20,000 nucleotides of DNA from Halocaridina rubra (taxonomy: Eukaryota; Arthropoda; Malacostraca; Decapoda; Atyidae): assembly GCA_037179515.1 (NCBI GenBank), contig JAXCGZ010021063.1, forward strand, positions 35,001-55,000, read 5' to 3'. Positions 1 to 11,591 of the stretch are shown piece by piece (within the stretch, counting starts at the first letter, position 1; each line of letters opens with the position of its first letter). The notes under the pieces were generated by a model, which saw only the letters and a list, made by a program, of their open reading frames with translations, did no database searches and was not told the origin of the DNA. The position numbers and the translations under genes are program-made.

Positions 1-249
1 TCTTAACATCCTTAAGCATCCCCCCAAGACTACATTTACCAATACTCACCCGCAACTTCCTTCTTCTTACACACTCTAATAAAATTACTCGCCACATGCT
101 TCAATTCATCCTCAAAATCAGCCACAAGTTCTGTTTCATCTGCAAACAGGAATTGATTCACTTTCCACAACCTACAAGTCTCACAAACTAGTTTCAAGCA
201 TCTGTCTAGTACTCTGTCATTTACTTCTCTTACTATTCCATAAGCACAT
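1..249 (-). pseudogene. RTE-like LINE reverse transcriptase fragment (copy 1)
   Basis: Read on the minus strand, this stretch gives an RT piece beginning near YGIVREVNDRVLDR, running through WKVNQFLFADETELVADFED and ending at a stop after KEVAGEYW, with more stops beyond. It aligns by eye to the part of the larger neighbouring element at about 1335-1590, including the catalytic box, which here reads FADE where RTs normally have F/YADD; the second aspartate of the metal-binding pair is therefore replaced. The 5' side abuts an AAT/ATT array and the other side runs off the window. It lies head-to-tail downstream of the larger copy, so it is a separate insertion or a duplicated piece of the same family. 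A dead fragment; the clade name (RTE-like) is inferred from family style. Confidence 0.72.
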
Positions 250-251
250 AC

Positions 252-405
<154 letters not shown>

Positions 406-448
406 TAATAATTTTAAAATAATAATACATACATATACATATACACAA

Positions 449-478
449 GCCTCATTCCCCCTTGTTAGGGGGGTGGCC
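449..478 (-). other. Terminal stem-loop of RTE-like copy 2
   Basis: On the minus strand a C6 run (473-468) faces a G5 run (461-457) across a short TAACAA-like loop, with GGC (477-475) and GCC-complementary bases (451-449) as a lower stem. It is the last structured segment before the tandem-repeat tail. RTE-like copy 3 carries a matching structure at 8891-8919 although the rest of the two 3' UTRs differs. In other LINEs a 3' stem-loop is recognised by the RT for target-primed reverse transcription; that role here is inference. Confidence 0.5.
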
Positions 479-738
479 GAGCCAAGAAATGCGCATTCAC
501 CACGATCCACACACACCTCAACCACTCCTCTCAGGTCCTTGAGGGTAAAGGGTTGCCACGTCTCCCTCCTTCCACCCTGCTTGGGTCACCCACAAGTTAG
601 GCGGACAAGGACATTCTACAATGAGGCCCGACAGCTGCAGGTGGTTTAACCCTACTGCTTCGTCACATGGCACTCCCCTCACACCCGTCCACCACAGCTC
701 ACTGAGCTAGCAGGAGCGAGAAATCCCTTTGGGCCACG

Positions 739-2945
<2,207 letters not shown>

Positions 2946-3020
2946 GCTTAGTAATTTACACACATAAAAGGCACAGTAAACTCATAGTCTTTTATACACT
3001 CTTATACATGCAAAAGAAAA

Positions 3021-3213
3021 TGTAGTCACCATGGCCTCAAATGGTAGCGTCTGCGACTCTGAAGCGTCAGGTCGAGGGTTCGCGCCCCGTCATGATCTGA
3101 TGTTAGCAAGGGCATGCACTTATGGTAACGATTACATCTGCCAAAACAAGTCCTTAGCAAGAAGGCAACCGTCCTAGCCCTTGGTAGAAAAGGGAGTCCG
3201 TGACGTAAAACCG
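3021..3213 (+). mobile_element. tRNA-derived SINE, copy A
   Basis: A 193-bp segment starting TGTAGTCACC and ending GACGTAAAACCG, matched on the minus strand at 16073-15883. Near the start is a pol III A box (TGGCCTCAAATGG, about 3032-3044) and, about 33 bp further, a B box (GGTTCGCGCCC, 3077-3087), the spacing found in tRNA genes. The 3' body contains CCAAAACAAGTCC and AGAAGGCAACCGTCCTAGCC, which are almost identical in the two copies. The head resembles a tRNA but the anticodon arm does not fold cleanly, so it is a SINE head and not a tRNA gene. The partner LINE supplying the 3' body is not identifiable within this window. A CA-rich sequence follows its 3' end. Confidence 0.8.
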
Positions 3214-3231
3214 GCACATACTTGCAAAAAA

Positions 3232-3253
3232 ACGCACATACACACACATACAC

Positions 3254-3291
<38 letters not shown>

Positions 3292-3304
3292 AGACACACA
3301 TACA
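3232..3304. repeat. (CA)n microsatellite with CATA interruptions
   Basis: Interrupted CA array filling the space between SINE copy A and the CR1/L2-like fragment. The CR1 reading frame begins right at its downstream edge. Confidence 0.93.
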
Positions 3305-3698
3305 ATGATGAGAGGCTGAGGGAATTAGACTTACCATAACTCGAAGCTAGAAGATTGAGCGGTGATATGGTGACAGTCTTTAAATTCCTTCATGGTTATG
3401 ATAGAGTGGATAGGGATCGATATTTTGATATGGCTGGCTCTAGAACTAGAGATCATAGTTTGAAGCTTCGTAAGAAAACTTCTTTGCAGTATGTAAGGAA
3501 ATACTTTTTCAGTGTAAGAGTAGTTGATAATTGGAATTCTCTAAGCGAGGAGGTAGTTAACGCTATCTCAATCCATAGTTTTAAGGACAGGTATGACAAG
3601 TATCACTAAGTATAAATGGAACCGATCAGGAGACGGGAAGATACGAGCTTTGGGCTCTTTCCCGTAAGCACAATTAGGTAAATAAAATTAGGTAAATA
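3305..3698 (+). mobile_element. CR1/L2-like LINE 3' end fragment
   Basis: The plus strand reads DERLRELDLP, a stop (TAA, 3337-3339), then LEARRLSGDMVTVFKFLHGY and on through RSRTRDHSLKLRKK-like sequence and VRKYFFSVRVVDNWNSLSEE to KDRYDKYH and a natural stop at about 3607-3609. This is the recognisable C-terminal region of CR1/L2-type ORF2 proteins. About 60 bp of 3' UTR follows, with a hairpin (3634-3664), and then a tail of two AATTAGGTAAAT units (3672-3683 and 3686-3697), the kind of short tandem tail seen on CR1-group elements. The piece is strongly 5'-truncated at the CA array. One in-frame stop shows decay, but the rest of the frame is open over 84 codons, so the insertion may be moderately young. 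Confidence 0.86.
3634..3664 (+). other. CR1-like 3' terminal stem-loop
   Basis: Outer stem CGGGAA (3634-3639) with TTCCCG (3659-3664), inner stem GAGC (3645-3648) with GCTC (3654-3657). It sits directly before the AATTAGGTAAAT tail. CR1/L2-group LINEs are known to carry a 3' stem-loop bound by their RT; the role here is inferred from position. Confidence 0.55.
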
Positions 3699-3904
3699 CT
3701 ACATGAGCACTATAACTTGATTTTTCGAGGCATGCAAAAAGAGTCCTCTACCCTTTTAAAGTTTTCATTTCCATGGTAAATTACCATTCCTCTATAGAAT
3801 ATCTGAGTTCAACTACAAAATATGTTCTCTAGAGCTTCTTTTTATCACTGTCACTTGGAGATAAGGAGAAAAAGATAATGGCAAGATCATGTAAATGGTA
3901 TCGA

Positions 3905-4037
3905 CCCCGTTACATTGAATAATCCCGTAAATTGCTTGGTTAGGTTAGGTTTGGTTAGTTTAGTGTAAAACCTAGCTTATACCACACTATGCTAACCTCA
4001 TTTAGCAATTTATAGGGTACTTTAATGTACTAGGGTT
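3905..4037. mobile_element. Palindromic MITE-like segment with TTAGG-like core
   Basis: The left half (from about 3905: ACCCCGTTACATTGAA, then CCCGTAAATTGCT) matches the reverse complement of the right half (to about 4037: ACCCTAGTACATTAAA, then CCCTATAAATTGCT) at roughly 70% over about 45 bp. The centre is also partly self-complementary, starting TAGTGT and ending ACACTA (3961-3989). GGTTAGGTTAGG lies inside the left arm (3938-3950). The structure suits a folded-back miniature DNA transposon; I cannot identify a clear target-site duplication, so superfamily is open. It could instead be an inverted duplication. Confidence 0.42.
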
Positions 4038-4103
4038 ACTAATTTTTGCCTGATCCCTGTGGTCTCTAGAAAGGAAGCCCCTGTAAACTCAGGAAGTTCA
4101 GTC

Positions 4104-4180
4104 AGTACATGAATAAAAAAAAATGTAAGTTGTCAGTTCCATGCATGAATAAAAAAAAAATGTAAGTAGTCAGTTCCATG
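4104..4180 (+). repeat. Two-copy tandem repeat, about 37-bp unit
   Basis: ACATGAATA plus an A-run, TGTAAGTTGTCAGTTCC (4107-4140) is repeated as GCATGAATA plus A-run, TGTAAGTAGTCAGTTCC (4143-4177). The copies differ at about two positions and by one A in the run, so the duplication appears recent. Confidence 0.85.
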
Positions 4181-4788
4181 CATATTGTACCTTACTCCGA
4201 TGACGTATAATGAAAATGCATTTTTTAAATTCAGATAAACTTGGTAATCAGCAGAATAATTTCAGACAAAATACACATTTTCACTTATTTTACAAAAGAT
4301 AAGTAAATGCAGGTAATCAGCAGTCGCAGGGATACTAATAACGCTTGCAATTTCTTCTGCAATGATTTGCTTCCTCTGGAAGATAATGACCAATAACCTC
4401 CAGATTTCTCATTTTGCAATATTTATGGTCCATTTGGAACATTACCCAAGTCCTCGTTGTTTGGAGAATCGCGAAATAAAGGTAATCAGCTGTGAGGGAA
4501 GGGAAAAACGATATTTCCTTTTTTTTTTCTCCTGTTTTCCACATCTTTATTTTGTTTTAACTAGTAATCGGAAAAGAATAGTGTTGAACAGCGCAAGTAT
4601 TAATGATGCAGTTTGTATGGTGTGATTGTTTATACATTGTTGCCTCTGTTTAGTTACATTAAAGATGAAATTCACCATAATATGAGTAACGGATAGAAGA
4701 GTAGGGTAATTACCCAACAATGTCAACTAGAAACATCCATACACAATAAGATTTGTATTCAAGTTATTCAAGATTTCGCACATTGTTG
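4181..4788. other. AT-rich DNA with no supported gene
   Basis: No convincing coding frame on either strand. The word GGTAATCAGC occurs three times (near 4241, 4312 and 4482), suggesting a decayed local repeat. Small open frames here lack family features and composition expected of exons. Confidence 0.6.
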
Positions 4789-5105
4789 TAGGTTGGCCCA
4801 TGGTATCAGCCGCCTGTTGCAATAATGGAGCTGAAAGTTTATTTGACTTAAATAGGTGTGTCTAGGGCAGTTCGAAGTTAAGTCTTTCTCCAGTTACGGT
4901 TCTTTTTCTATGCTTATGTCAACACCGAATATTCTTGGATATTTATTACACATCTCTTGTTATCTCTTCCTACCTGGCTAGTCACAACTCTCTCCAGTTC
5001 TGTTTCTCTTTACTTTGCTTTCTTCGTGCTCAGACCCGACAAGGGCAGTTTTATTCATTTTGGGGGGAGCCTAATCTGGTGTCACACTCATAAAGAAAAA
5101 TTATT
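4789..5105 (+). mobile_element. Unnamed dispersed repeat, copy 1
   Basis: About 315 bp starting TAGGTTGGCCCATGG and ending CACACTCATAAAGAAAAA, matched in the same orientation at 12983-13316. Well conserved blocks include CAGTTACGGTTCTTTTTCTA, TTCTTGGATATTTATTACAC and TGTTTCTCTTTACTTTG. There is no coding potential. The A-rich end suggests the plus strand is the sense strand of a retroposon such as a SINE; TGGCCCATGG near the start faintly resembles an A box and GTTCGAAGT a B box, but the spacing is too wide to rely on. Non-autonomous DNA transposon is the alternative. Confidence 0.7.
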
Positions 5106-6286
5106 ATAATTCGATCTCATACTTAGCGTTCAGTAATTTATGTTAATTTTAAATAATTATATTATTCAACCTTTTAAGAGATATTGTTTAAAATTTCATA
5201 CGCATATATACCTTCCTTCTATTTGGTAGTGGAGGAAAACATAAACTTTCATAAATTCTTTCGCATTAATAAAGTTACTACCTAACTGGGATAAGCAATG
5301 GAATGTTCGTGGCTTTGCAATATAATGATATGTGATGTTTTATGTTTTATATATACCAACATGAATAAAAGATACAACGTATTATACAAAGGAAATAGTT
5401 TCCTTTTTATTGCACTAATATTTATGGTTCCTAATATTTACCTGGAATGATCCAATTGCATTGTGTTATATTTATCCTTTATTCGCTTTGCTTATTCTCC
5501 TCTGAATGAATTCAGAATTATCGCTTTGAACGCGGATATGAGTCCGCGAATAGTAGTTTTTCTTTCTAATTGTTTCTCCAAACCTTTCTTCAGTAATAAA
5601 CATCCATTATTCATCACGAGGTGACGTTCATATACTTCTATATGATATTCTAACTAGTAATAGTTTGGAAACTCAATGATGACGAAAATCGGATCACTTG
5701 AGAATACACATGCATGTCCAGTATCGTGACGAAACTCTTTTTGCAGTCCTTCTACGTATACCCTGCTATTTCTAATGGTGTGTTCATATTATCTGCTGAG
5801 TGGAGAGGGATTAGGAGAAGAGAAAAGTCCCTACTGCCTTTTCTACATCGTCGATTATAACAAAGAGAAAATTTAATTCTCGACACTCAAGAAACTACTA
5901 TTTACCACTTTCCCAATAGCAGAATTTGGGTTTTAGGACCATCGAGTTCTTTAACTGTTCTGAAGTATATATATACAATTTATTGCCACAATGCAACTGG
6001 CAGAGGATAGAAGGGTTGCCAAGGTATGATGAAATCCTGTTATTTCGGTTCCTTTGCCAAAGTAGTAGCCCCCCCCCCCACTTCTGGCTCAGCGCAATAT
6101 GCCGTTAAGTTAACTAATAAGCGGTACAAAGTATATATTATAGAAGAGTTACAAACGGAAAACAATAATTGAAATGAAAGCCGCACACAGAACTAAAAGA
6201 CAGTTAGATGAAGAGAATACTTTAAATAACATTGATTAGGCAATTTCTGGCATATGAAATGGAGACAAAGAATATGCAAAAAAAAA
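5106..6286. other. AT-rich non-coding DNA, no gene seen
   Basis: I see no family-like coding sequence. It holds a C11 run (6069-6079) and a small hairpin, CGCGGA (around 5530) with TCCGCG. The remaining open frames are short and of unremarkable composition. Confidence 0.55.
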
Positions 6287-6296
6287 CAATAATAAT

Positions 6297-6327
<31 letters not shown>
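6287..6327. repeat. (AAT)n microsatellite
   Basis: Short AAT array with one ATTA interruption, preceded by an A9 run. Confidence 0.9.
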
Positions 6328-6592
6328 TGTAAAGCAAGAGACTTCTTTTTTTCTTTTTTTTTTCATTTGGAATATTTCCTACGAAAAAATATAAGTAAGA
6401 TGGATGACTACAATGGGAGGTTCTAAACATGAGAGCGAAATGAGAAGATATAATTTTCTTCCTAAATTGTTCCAATTTCTGTTTCCCTTCATCCCTCTTA
6501 TTGTCCTTTGCTTTGACATATCACTTTCCTTGCTCCATCTCCCCCCCCCCTTCATTATATGCCTCCTCAAAAACAATAAAACCCTAAAAAAA

Positions 6593-6611
6593 AGAGAGAG
6601 AGAGAGAGAGG
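6593..6611. repeat. (AG)n microsatellite
   Basis: A 19-bp AG run following an A-run; a C10 homopolymer lies at 6541-6550, giving a purine/pyrimidine-segregated stretch. Confidence 0.85.
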
Positions 6612-6759
6612 AAAAAGGGAAAAAAATTCAATTCTTTTTCACATGGATATGATGTTTTCCGGACAGATTAAAAAAAAAGCCAGTAAAATTGTAACAAAGG
6701 AAATAAATGAATAAACATCCAAAATAGATAATAAAGACTCGGGAAACTGTAATGCAATA

Positions 6760-6818
6760 TATAAATAAATAGGGAAATAAATAAATAAATACGTCAATAC
6801 ATAAATAAATAAATAAAA
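6760..6818. repeat. Interrupted (AAAT)n microsatellite
   Basis: Several AAAT blocks separated by short imperfect spacers (GGG, CGTCAATAC). The overlapping minus-strand frame is a translation of this repeat and is not treated as a gene. Confidence 0.85.
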
Positions 6819-7072
6819 ACATTCGCTTAAGCAAACTAAAGTAAAATAAAACTAAAAAGCATTAAAATCAGTAAATAGATCAAAGGTAATTTCTTTGCCG
6901 GAGAGACAAATTGTGGAAGGACTTTTATTTTCCTTAGATTACAACAAAAGGTAAAAGTTTACTTTACAGAACAAAATATGAACAGTTTTACCTTGTACCA
7001 AGCGAATGCCTTCTCATCACTGAGCTAAATATATTGTTAGCTCTATTTGATGCATATTCATGCTCTTTTACT

Positions 7073-8035
<963 letters not shown>

Positions 8036-8083
8036 GGAGGATGGATGTATTGGAAATGTGTGAGACGAAGATGAAAGGAAAAG

Positions 8084-8759
8084 GAGCAGTGACATTTGGT
8101 GAGGTGACAGGTAGGGTGTCTGCGGTTGAAAGGGGAAGAGCGAGAGAAGGTGTGGCAGATATGTGTCCCAAAGTGAATGAAGGAAAGTGTTGGGTGCGTT
8201 GAAAGGAGTGATGAAGAATAGAGGGTTGAAAATGAATGTTAAGAGAGTTTTGTATGAGAAAGTGGTTGTACCAATGTGATGTATGGATCAGAGTTATGGG
8301 GTATGAAAGTAAGTGAGAGACGGAAGCTAAATGTGTTTGAGATGAAATGCCTGAAGAGTATGATTGGTGTATCTCGGTTGGATAGGGTTAGGAGTGACGT
8401 GGTGAGAGCAAGAACGGGTGTGAGGAGAGAATTGGCAGCCAGAGTAGATATGAATGTTCTGAGATGGTTTGGCCATGTGGAGAGGATGGATGATGAAAGA
8501 CTGCTGAAAAAGGTGATGAATGCAAAAATTGATGGGAGAAATGCTAGAAGGGAGGCCTAGGTTTGGGTGGATGGACGGAGTAAGGAAAGCCCTGAATGAT
8601 AGGAGAATGGATGTGATGGAAGCAAGTGAGCATGCTAGGAATAGGAATGAGTGGCGAGCGATTATGACGCAACTTCTGATGGGCATCTGCTGTTACCACG
8701 GGGCTGCATCTTACAGAGGTAGCCCTGTAGTAGGGGCAGTAGGGGAGTTGGCATTATGA
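8084..8759 (+). pseudogene. Broken C-terminal RT-protein region of RTE-like copy 3
   Basis: The frame reads FGEVTGRVSAV at the start, then NVKRVLYEKVVVPM before a one-base loss at about 8275 moves it. It continues MYGSELWGMKVSERRKLNVF ... RVDMNVLRWFGHVERMDDERLLKKV, shifts again near 8540-8560, and resumes as EGRPRFGWMDGVRKALNDRR and ARNRNEWRAIM. The expected stop just after this block is missing, so the frame runs into 3' UTR and stops at 8759. The RT catalytic domain is not included. At least two frameshifts make it a pseudogene. Confidence 0.82.
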
Positions 8760-8890
8760 AGCGACACAGGTTGTGGAAGAGCAGGGAAGATGGGCTGTGG
8801 CACTCCAGCAGTGCCATCTGAACGGTCGCTAGCTCCCTCGTCATTGCCCATAGAGCAAAGTAATCCCATAATTGTTTCTTTTTTTATGTT

Positions 8891-8919
8891 GGCTACCCCC
8901 CAAATTTGGGGAAACAGCC
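8891..8919 (+). other. Terminal stem-loop of RTE-like copy 3
   Basis: A perfect palindrome CCCCAAATTTGGGG (8898-8911) is enclosed by GGCT (8891-8894) and AGCC (8916-8919). Together with the copy 2 structure (449-478, minus) it follows a pattern of GGCYA, C6, a short loop, G4-5 and a closing GCC. The stem is kept while loop bases vary, which is what selection on structure would give. Confidence 0.5.
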
Positions 8920-8920
8920 A

Positions 8921-9314
8921 CGGTAAGTGATATGAATAATGTGATACACATCTTGCTTTAAGTTTTTGTTTACACATAATTCAGTGTTTGAAGATGGGCT
9001 GAGCACGTCCCCTCTGATATCCTTCATCCTCTTCTAGATGGAGATGAGAATGGAATGGCAAAGGGTAAAGAGCCCTGAGCAACCAGAAAAGTGGTCTAAG
9101 TGTGATTCACCGAAATACATACCATCAGTTAATTACCATGTGTTCAAAAGTGTATTTCCAAGAACAGGGAATTATATAATGTAAATGCATAACAAGAAGA
9201 CCATGGGGAAAATAAGTAAATGTTATAAGCAAGTTGAAATATAAATATATTATTTAAGTCTGGAGAGAATAAGATATATGTCAACTTAACCTATCAAGTT
9301 ATCCATAGCACGGC
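8921..9314. other. Non-coding DNA between RTE copy 3 and the 9315 frame
   Basis: No clear element. The segment 8990-9110 has a slightly higher GC content but no recognisable coding frame. Confidence 0.5.
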
Positions 9315-9599
9315 TCAATCCTTCTGTGAAATAATTTCCTCTATTGCATCATCCTTTGCGTGTGATTTGATGCGAACATATGAACCAGAGCTTCCAACTT
9401 TTGCAATGCCACACTCGAAACTGTGTAACAATATTACTTTTTCTTGTTCCTGGGCAGAAAGTCTTAATCGACATTGCTTACCTAGTCTAAATATGGAAGA
9501 CCCGTTTTCCTTTTTAAACTTTTCTGGACCAGGGTAATGACATATCAAATTACCTATATTACATAAAATTTCAGGTAGATTGAGTGCCGAGAAGCTCAT
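9315..9599 (-). CDS. Uncharacterised 94-codon frame, possible exon
   Basis: The minus strand reads from an ATG at 9599 to a TGA at 9317-9315. The product starts MSFSALNLPEILCNIGNLI, has CHYPGPEKFKKENGSS and RLGKQCRLRLSAQEQEKV in the middle, and ends KDDAIEEIISQKD. Unlike other frames in the neighbourhood it has balanced, globular-looking composition and is not made of simple repeats. I do not recognise the family. The ATG has a poor start context, and a pyrimidine-rich stretch ending in AG just overlaps it (CCTCTATGAG on the minus strand), so it may instead be a terminal exon with a splice acceptor. A decayed transposon ORF or chance are the alternatives. Confidence 0.25.
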   Translation of the reverse strand: MSFSALNLPEILCNIGNLICHYPGPEKFKKENGSSIFRLGKQCRLRLSAQEQEKVILLHSFECGIAKVGSSGSYVRIKSHAKDDAIEEIISQKD

Positions 9600-9722
9600 A
9601 GAGGATTATTAAAAACTTGTAAGTTTTCAAGATTTTTTTTTCTTTAATATTGTAGATTTTACAAGAGTTTGCAAGACTTTTTCTTAATATTGCAAAACTT
9701 ACAAGAACCTTTTGAAATGTTT
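9600..9722. repeat. Degenerate tandem repeat, AT-rich
   Basis: Two clear units: CTTTAATATTGTAGATTTTA followed by CAAGAG, and CTTAATATTGCAAAACTTAC followed by AAGAACC, about 45 bp apart. A weaker unit (AACTTGTAAGTTTTCAAGA) precedes them. Divergence shows the expansion is old. Confidence 0.5.
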
Positions 9723-11413
9723 TAAAGTTTACCTTAATTACAAGGATTCGCTATTCACCACTTCAGATTAGTCCTATTTGTGTTGCCTAAGTGAACACTT
9801 AGAACTATTTAATTTTATCAGAAATGACATCAAGAACCTGAAGGCATTCTCCAGACCCATTCTCCTATGCATGTGACCAATTTATTAAAACAAGAGCTAA
9901 AAAGTACTGTGTGATAGCATCTGATAAGATGTGCAAAGCCCACAAGGTATATTTCAGCAAGCCTGTCAAGACCAAGACAACCTAGCCACCTCATTTAACC
10001 CGCAAGCTCTGAAAAAAAAATCTGAAAGAGAAGACGCGATCACTTCCAAAGAGATATACTGGACGTGGAAAGAAGAATGTATAACGAAAATATGATGGAA
10101 GAATATACTTGGTGGTTGATATGTGAAAATAATTTAAAATACAGTCGCAAATTTTGAATTACTACGCATTTCTAGACATTTTTGTATAATGTTAGTATAA
10201 ATACATGCAAATTTTGATTCATATACTTCTCATTTTGAACTGTAAAGAGTATTTGCAGATTGACCTGTTTTTACCTAAAAAACAGGTTAATATCTACATT
10301 TCAGTGTGTGTTTCAAAAATAAAATTGAAAGGGAGTAATGGCCTTTTTTTACTTTTACCTCAAAAGCAAGTAATTAATAACATATTGTCCAATCTCCATT
10401 CCCGTTTTTATATGACATGCCTGGTAAACAAGCAAAAAAAACCTCGTCATTGCATTTGTTAACCATTTTACCAAGTCCTGAAAATGGAAAACTTTGCGTG
10501 TAATGAGGTTATTTTTCTTTTAACGTAAGTCTTGAAAACATGACTTAGGCTTTCATACATTCAAGACTTTTATAACTGTAGTTTCCTGAAAGAAAATAGA
10601 AATCATCAAATTTGTTATAATTTTACAGCTATAGCGCAAATCTAAAGTACTTTATAGTATATTGATTTAAGACGACCTACCACATTACATCAATAGAGTA
10701 ACAACGGGCGATAATCCAACTGGTCTTCTTGAGTGTTCAAACCCTCTCCTCCTAATTATAATATGGTGGCAAATAAGTAATATGAGAAAATATGAAACAA
10801 AATGCGGGAAAAGACGAAAAGAAAAAAATAACCCTATACTCATTTTTAATATGTCAGGTTGGTGAGGAGTTGAAACCAATTTTCAAATATTATTGTTCTA
10901 CTACCCACAACCAGTCAATTATTCAATACGGCACATGCCTCACCAATATAAAGATGAATTTAATGCATAGAATACATGCGAATACTTCCAAACAGCCTCT
11001 CTGCAGACAGGGTTTCATACTTGCACCACGCCAATGAATGTAAATGACCTATTTCTCACTCCCAGTGTTAAAGCTTGCACCCTTAAGCCGCTCTGTCTCT
11101 CATGATTCCTGAGCCAATTAAAGTCAACCACTAAATACCGAATTCTTCCATAGACTAAAATCCTCCCATTTCCACCTCCCTACCCCTGAAAATCTTACTT
11201 TTCCTTTGCCCCCTCCATCGTTTCCTTACCTCTCCCAACACTGTTGAACTATTCTCCTCCACATGAGTAAGTTCTCCTTATATTTGATGAGCGAGAAACT
11301 GATAGAAAATTTTAATCTTAATTTTGTCACTGTAACCATTTCTCCACTGGACAATGCTCTTAAGCAGTTACTGAAAATTCACTCAGCCTTACACTGATAG
11401 AAAATCATACAAA

Positions 11414-11416
<3 letters not shown>
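9723..11416. other. Non-coding AT-rich DNA, no gene seen
   Basis: Nearly 1.7 kb without recognisable element or convincing exon. The open frames (for example 10205-10462 plus, 10792-11037 plus, 10685-10879 minus) have no family features. A perfect 10-bp stem, ACCTGTTTTT (10263-10272) with AAAAACAGGT (10278-10287), closes a 5-base loop. Confidence 0.5.
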
Positions 11417-11478
<62 letters not shown>

Positions 11479-11484
11479 CTCCTC

Positions 11485-11554
<70 letters not shown>

Positions 11555-11557
11555 CTT

Positions 11558-11591
<34 letters not shown>
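11417..11591. repeat. (CT)n microsatellite, about 175 bp
   Basis: CT array with a few CC and TG interruptions (near 11475-11492 and 11550-11577), dividing it into blocks of perfect repeat. On the other strand it is an all-purine GA tract, able to form triplex DNA when supercoiled. Arg-Glu frames across it are artefacts. Confidence 0.96.

Larger units (their letters stand above)
8036..8920 (+). mobile_element. RTE-like non-LTR retrotransposon 3' end (copy 3)
   Basis: The plus strand holds the C-terminal part of the same kind of LINE as 425-2785, followed by about 150-200 bp of 3' UTR and a terminal hairpin (8891-8919). The upstream limit, about 8036-8085, is approximate. The protein-level match to copy 2 is clear (LNVFEMKCLKSMIGVSRLDR versus LNVMEMRCLRGIIGVSRIDR), but most of the 3' UTR sequence differs, so the two copies are probably from different subfamilies. 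No long simple-repeat tail follows; the sequence goes straight into ACGGTAAGTGATATG. Confidence 0.82.

Noticed and set aside
3029..3093. Possible functional tRNA gene at the head of SINE copy A
   Set aside because: A and B boxes are present, but the acceptor and anticodon arms do not pair properly and the unit continues into a conserved 3' body also present in copy B.
4241..4492. GGTAATCAGC word found three times, considered as a regulatory site
   Set aside because: No associated gene, irregular spacing and weak context similarity; more likely remnants of a local duplication.
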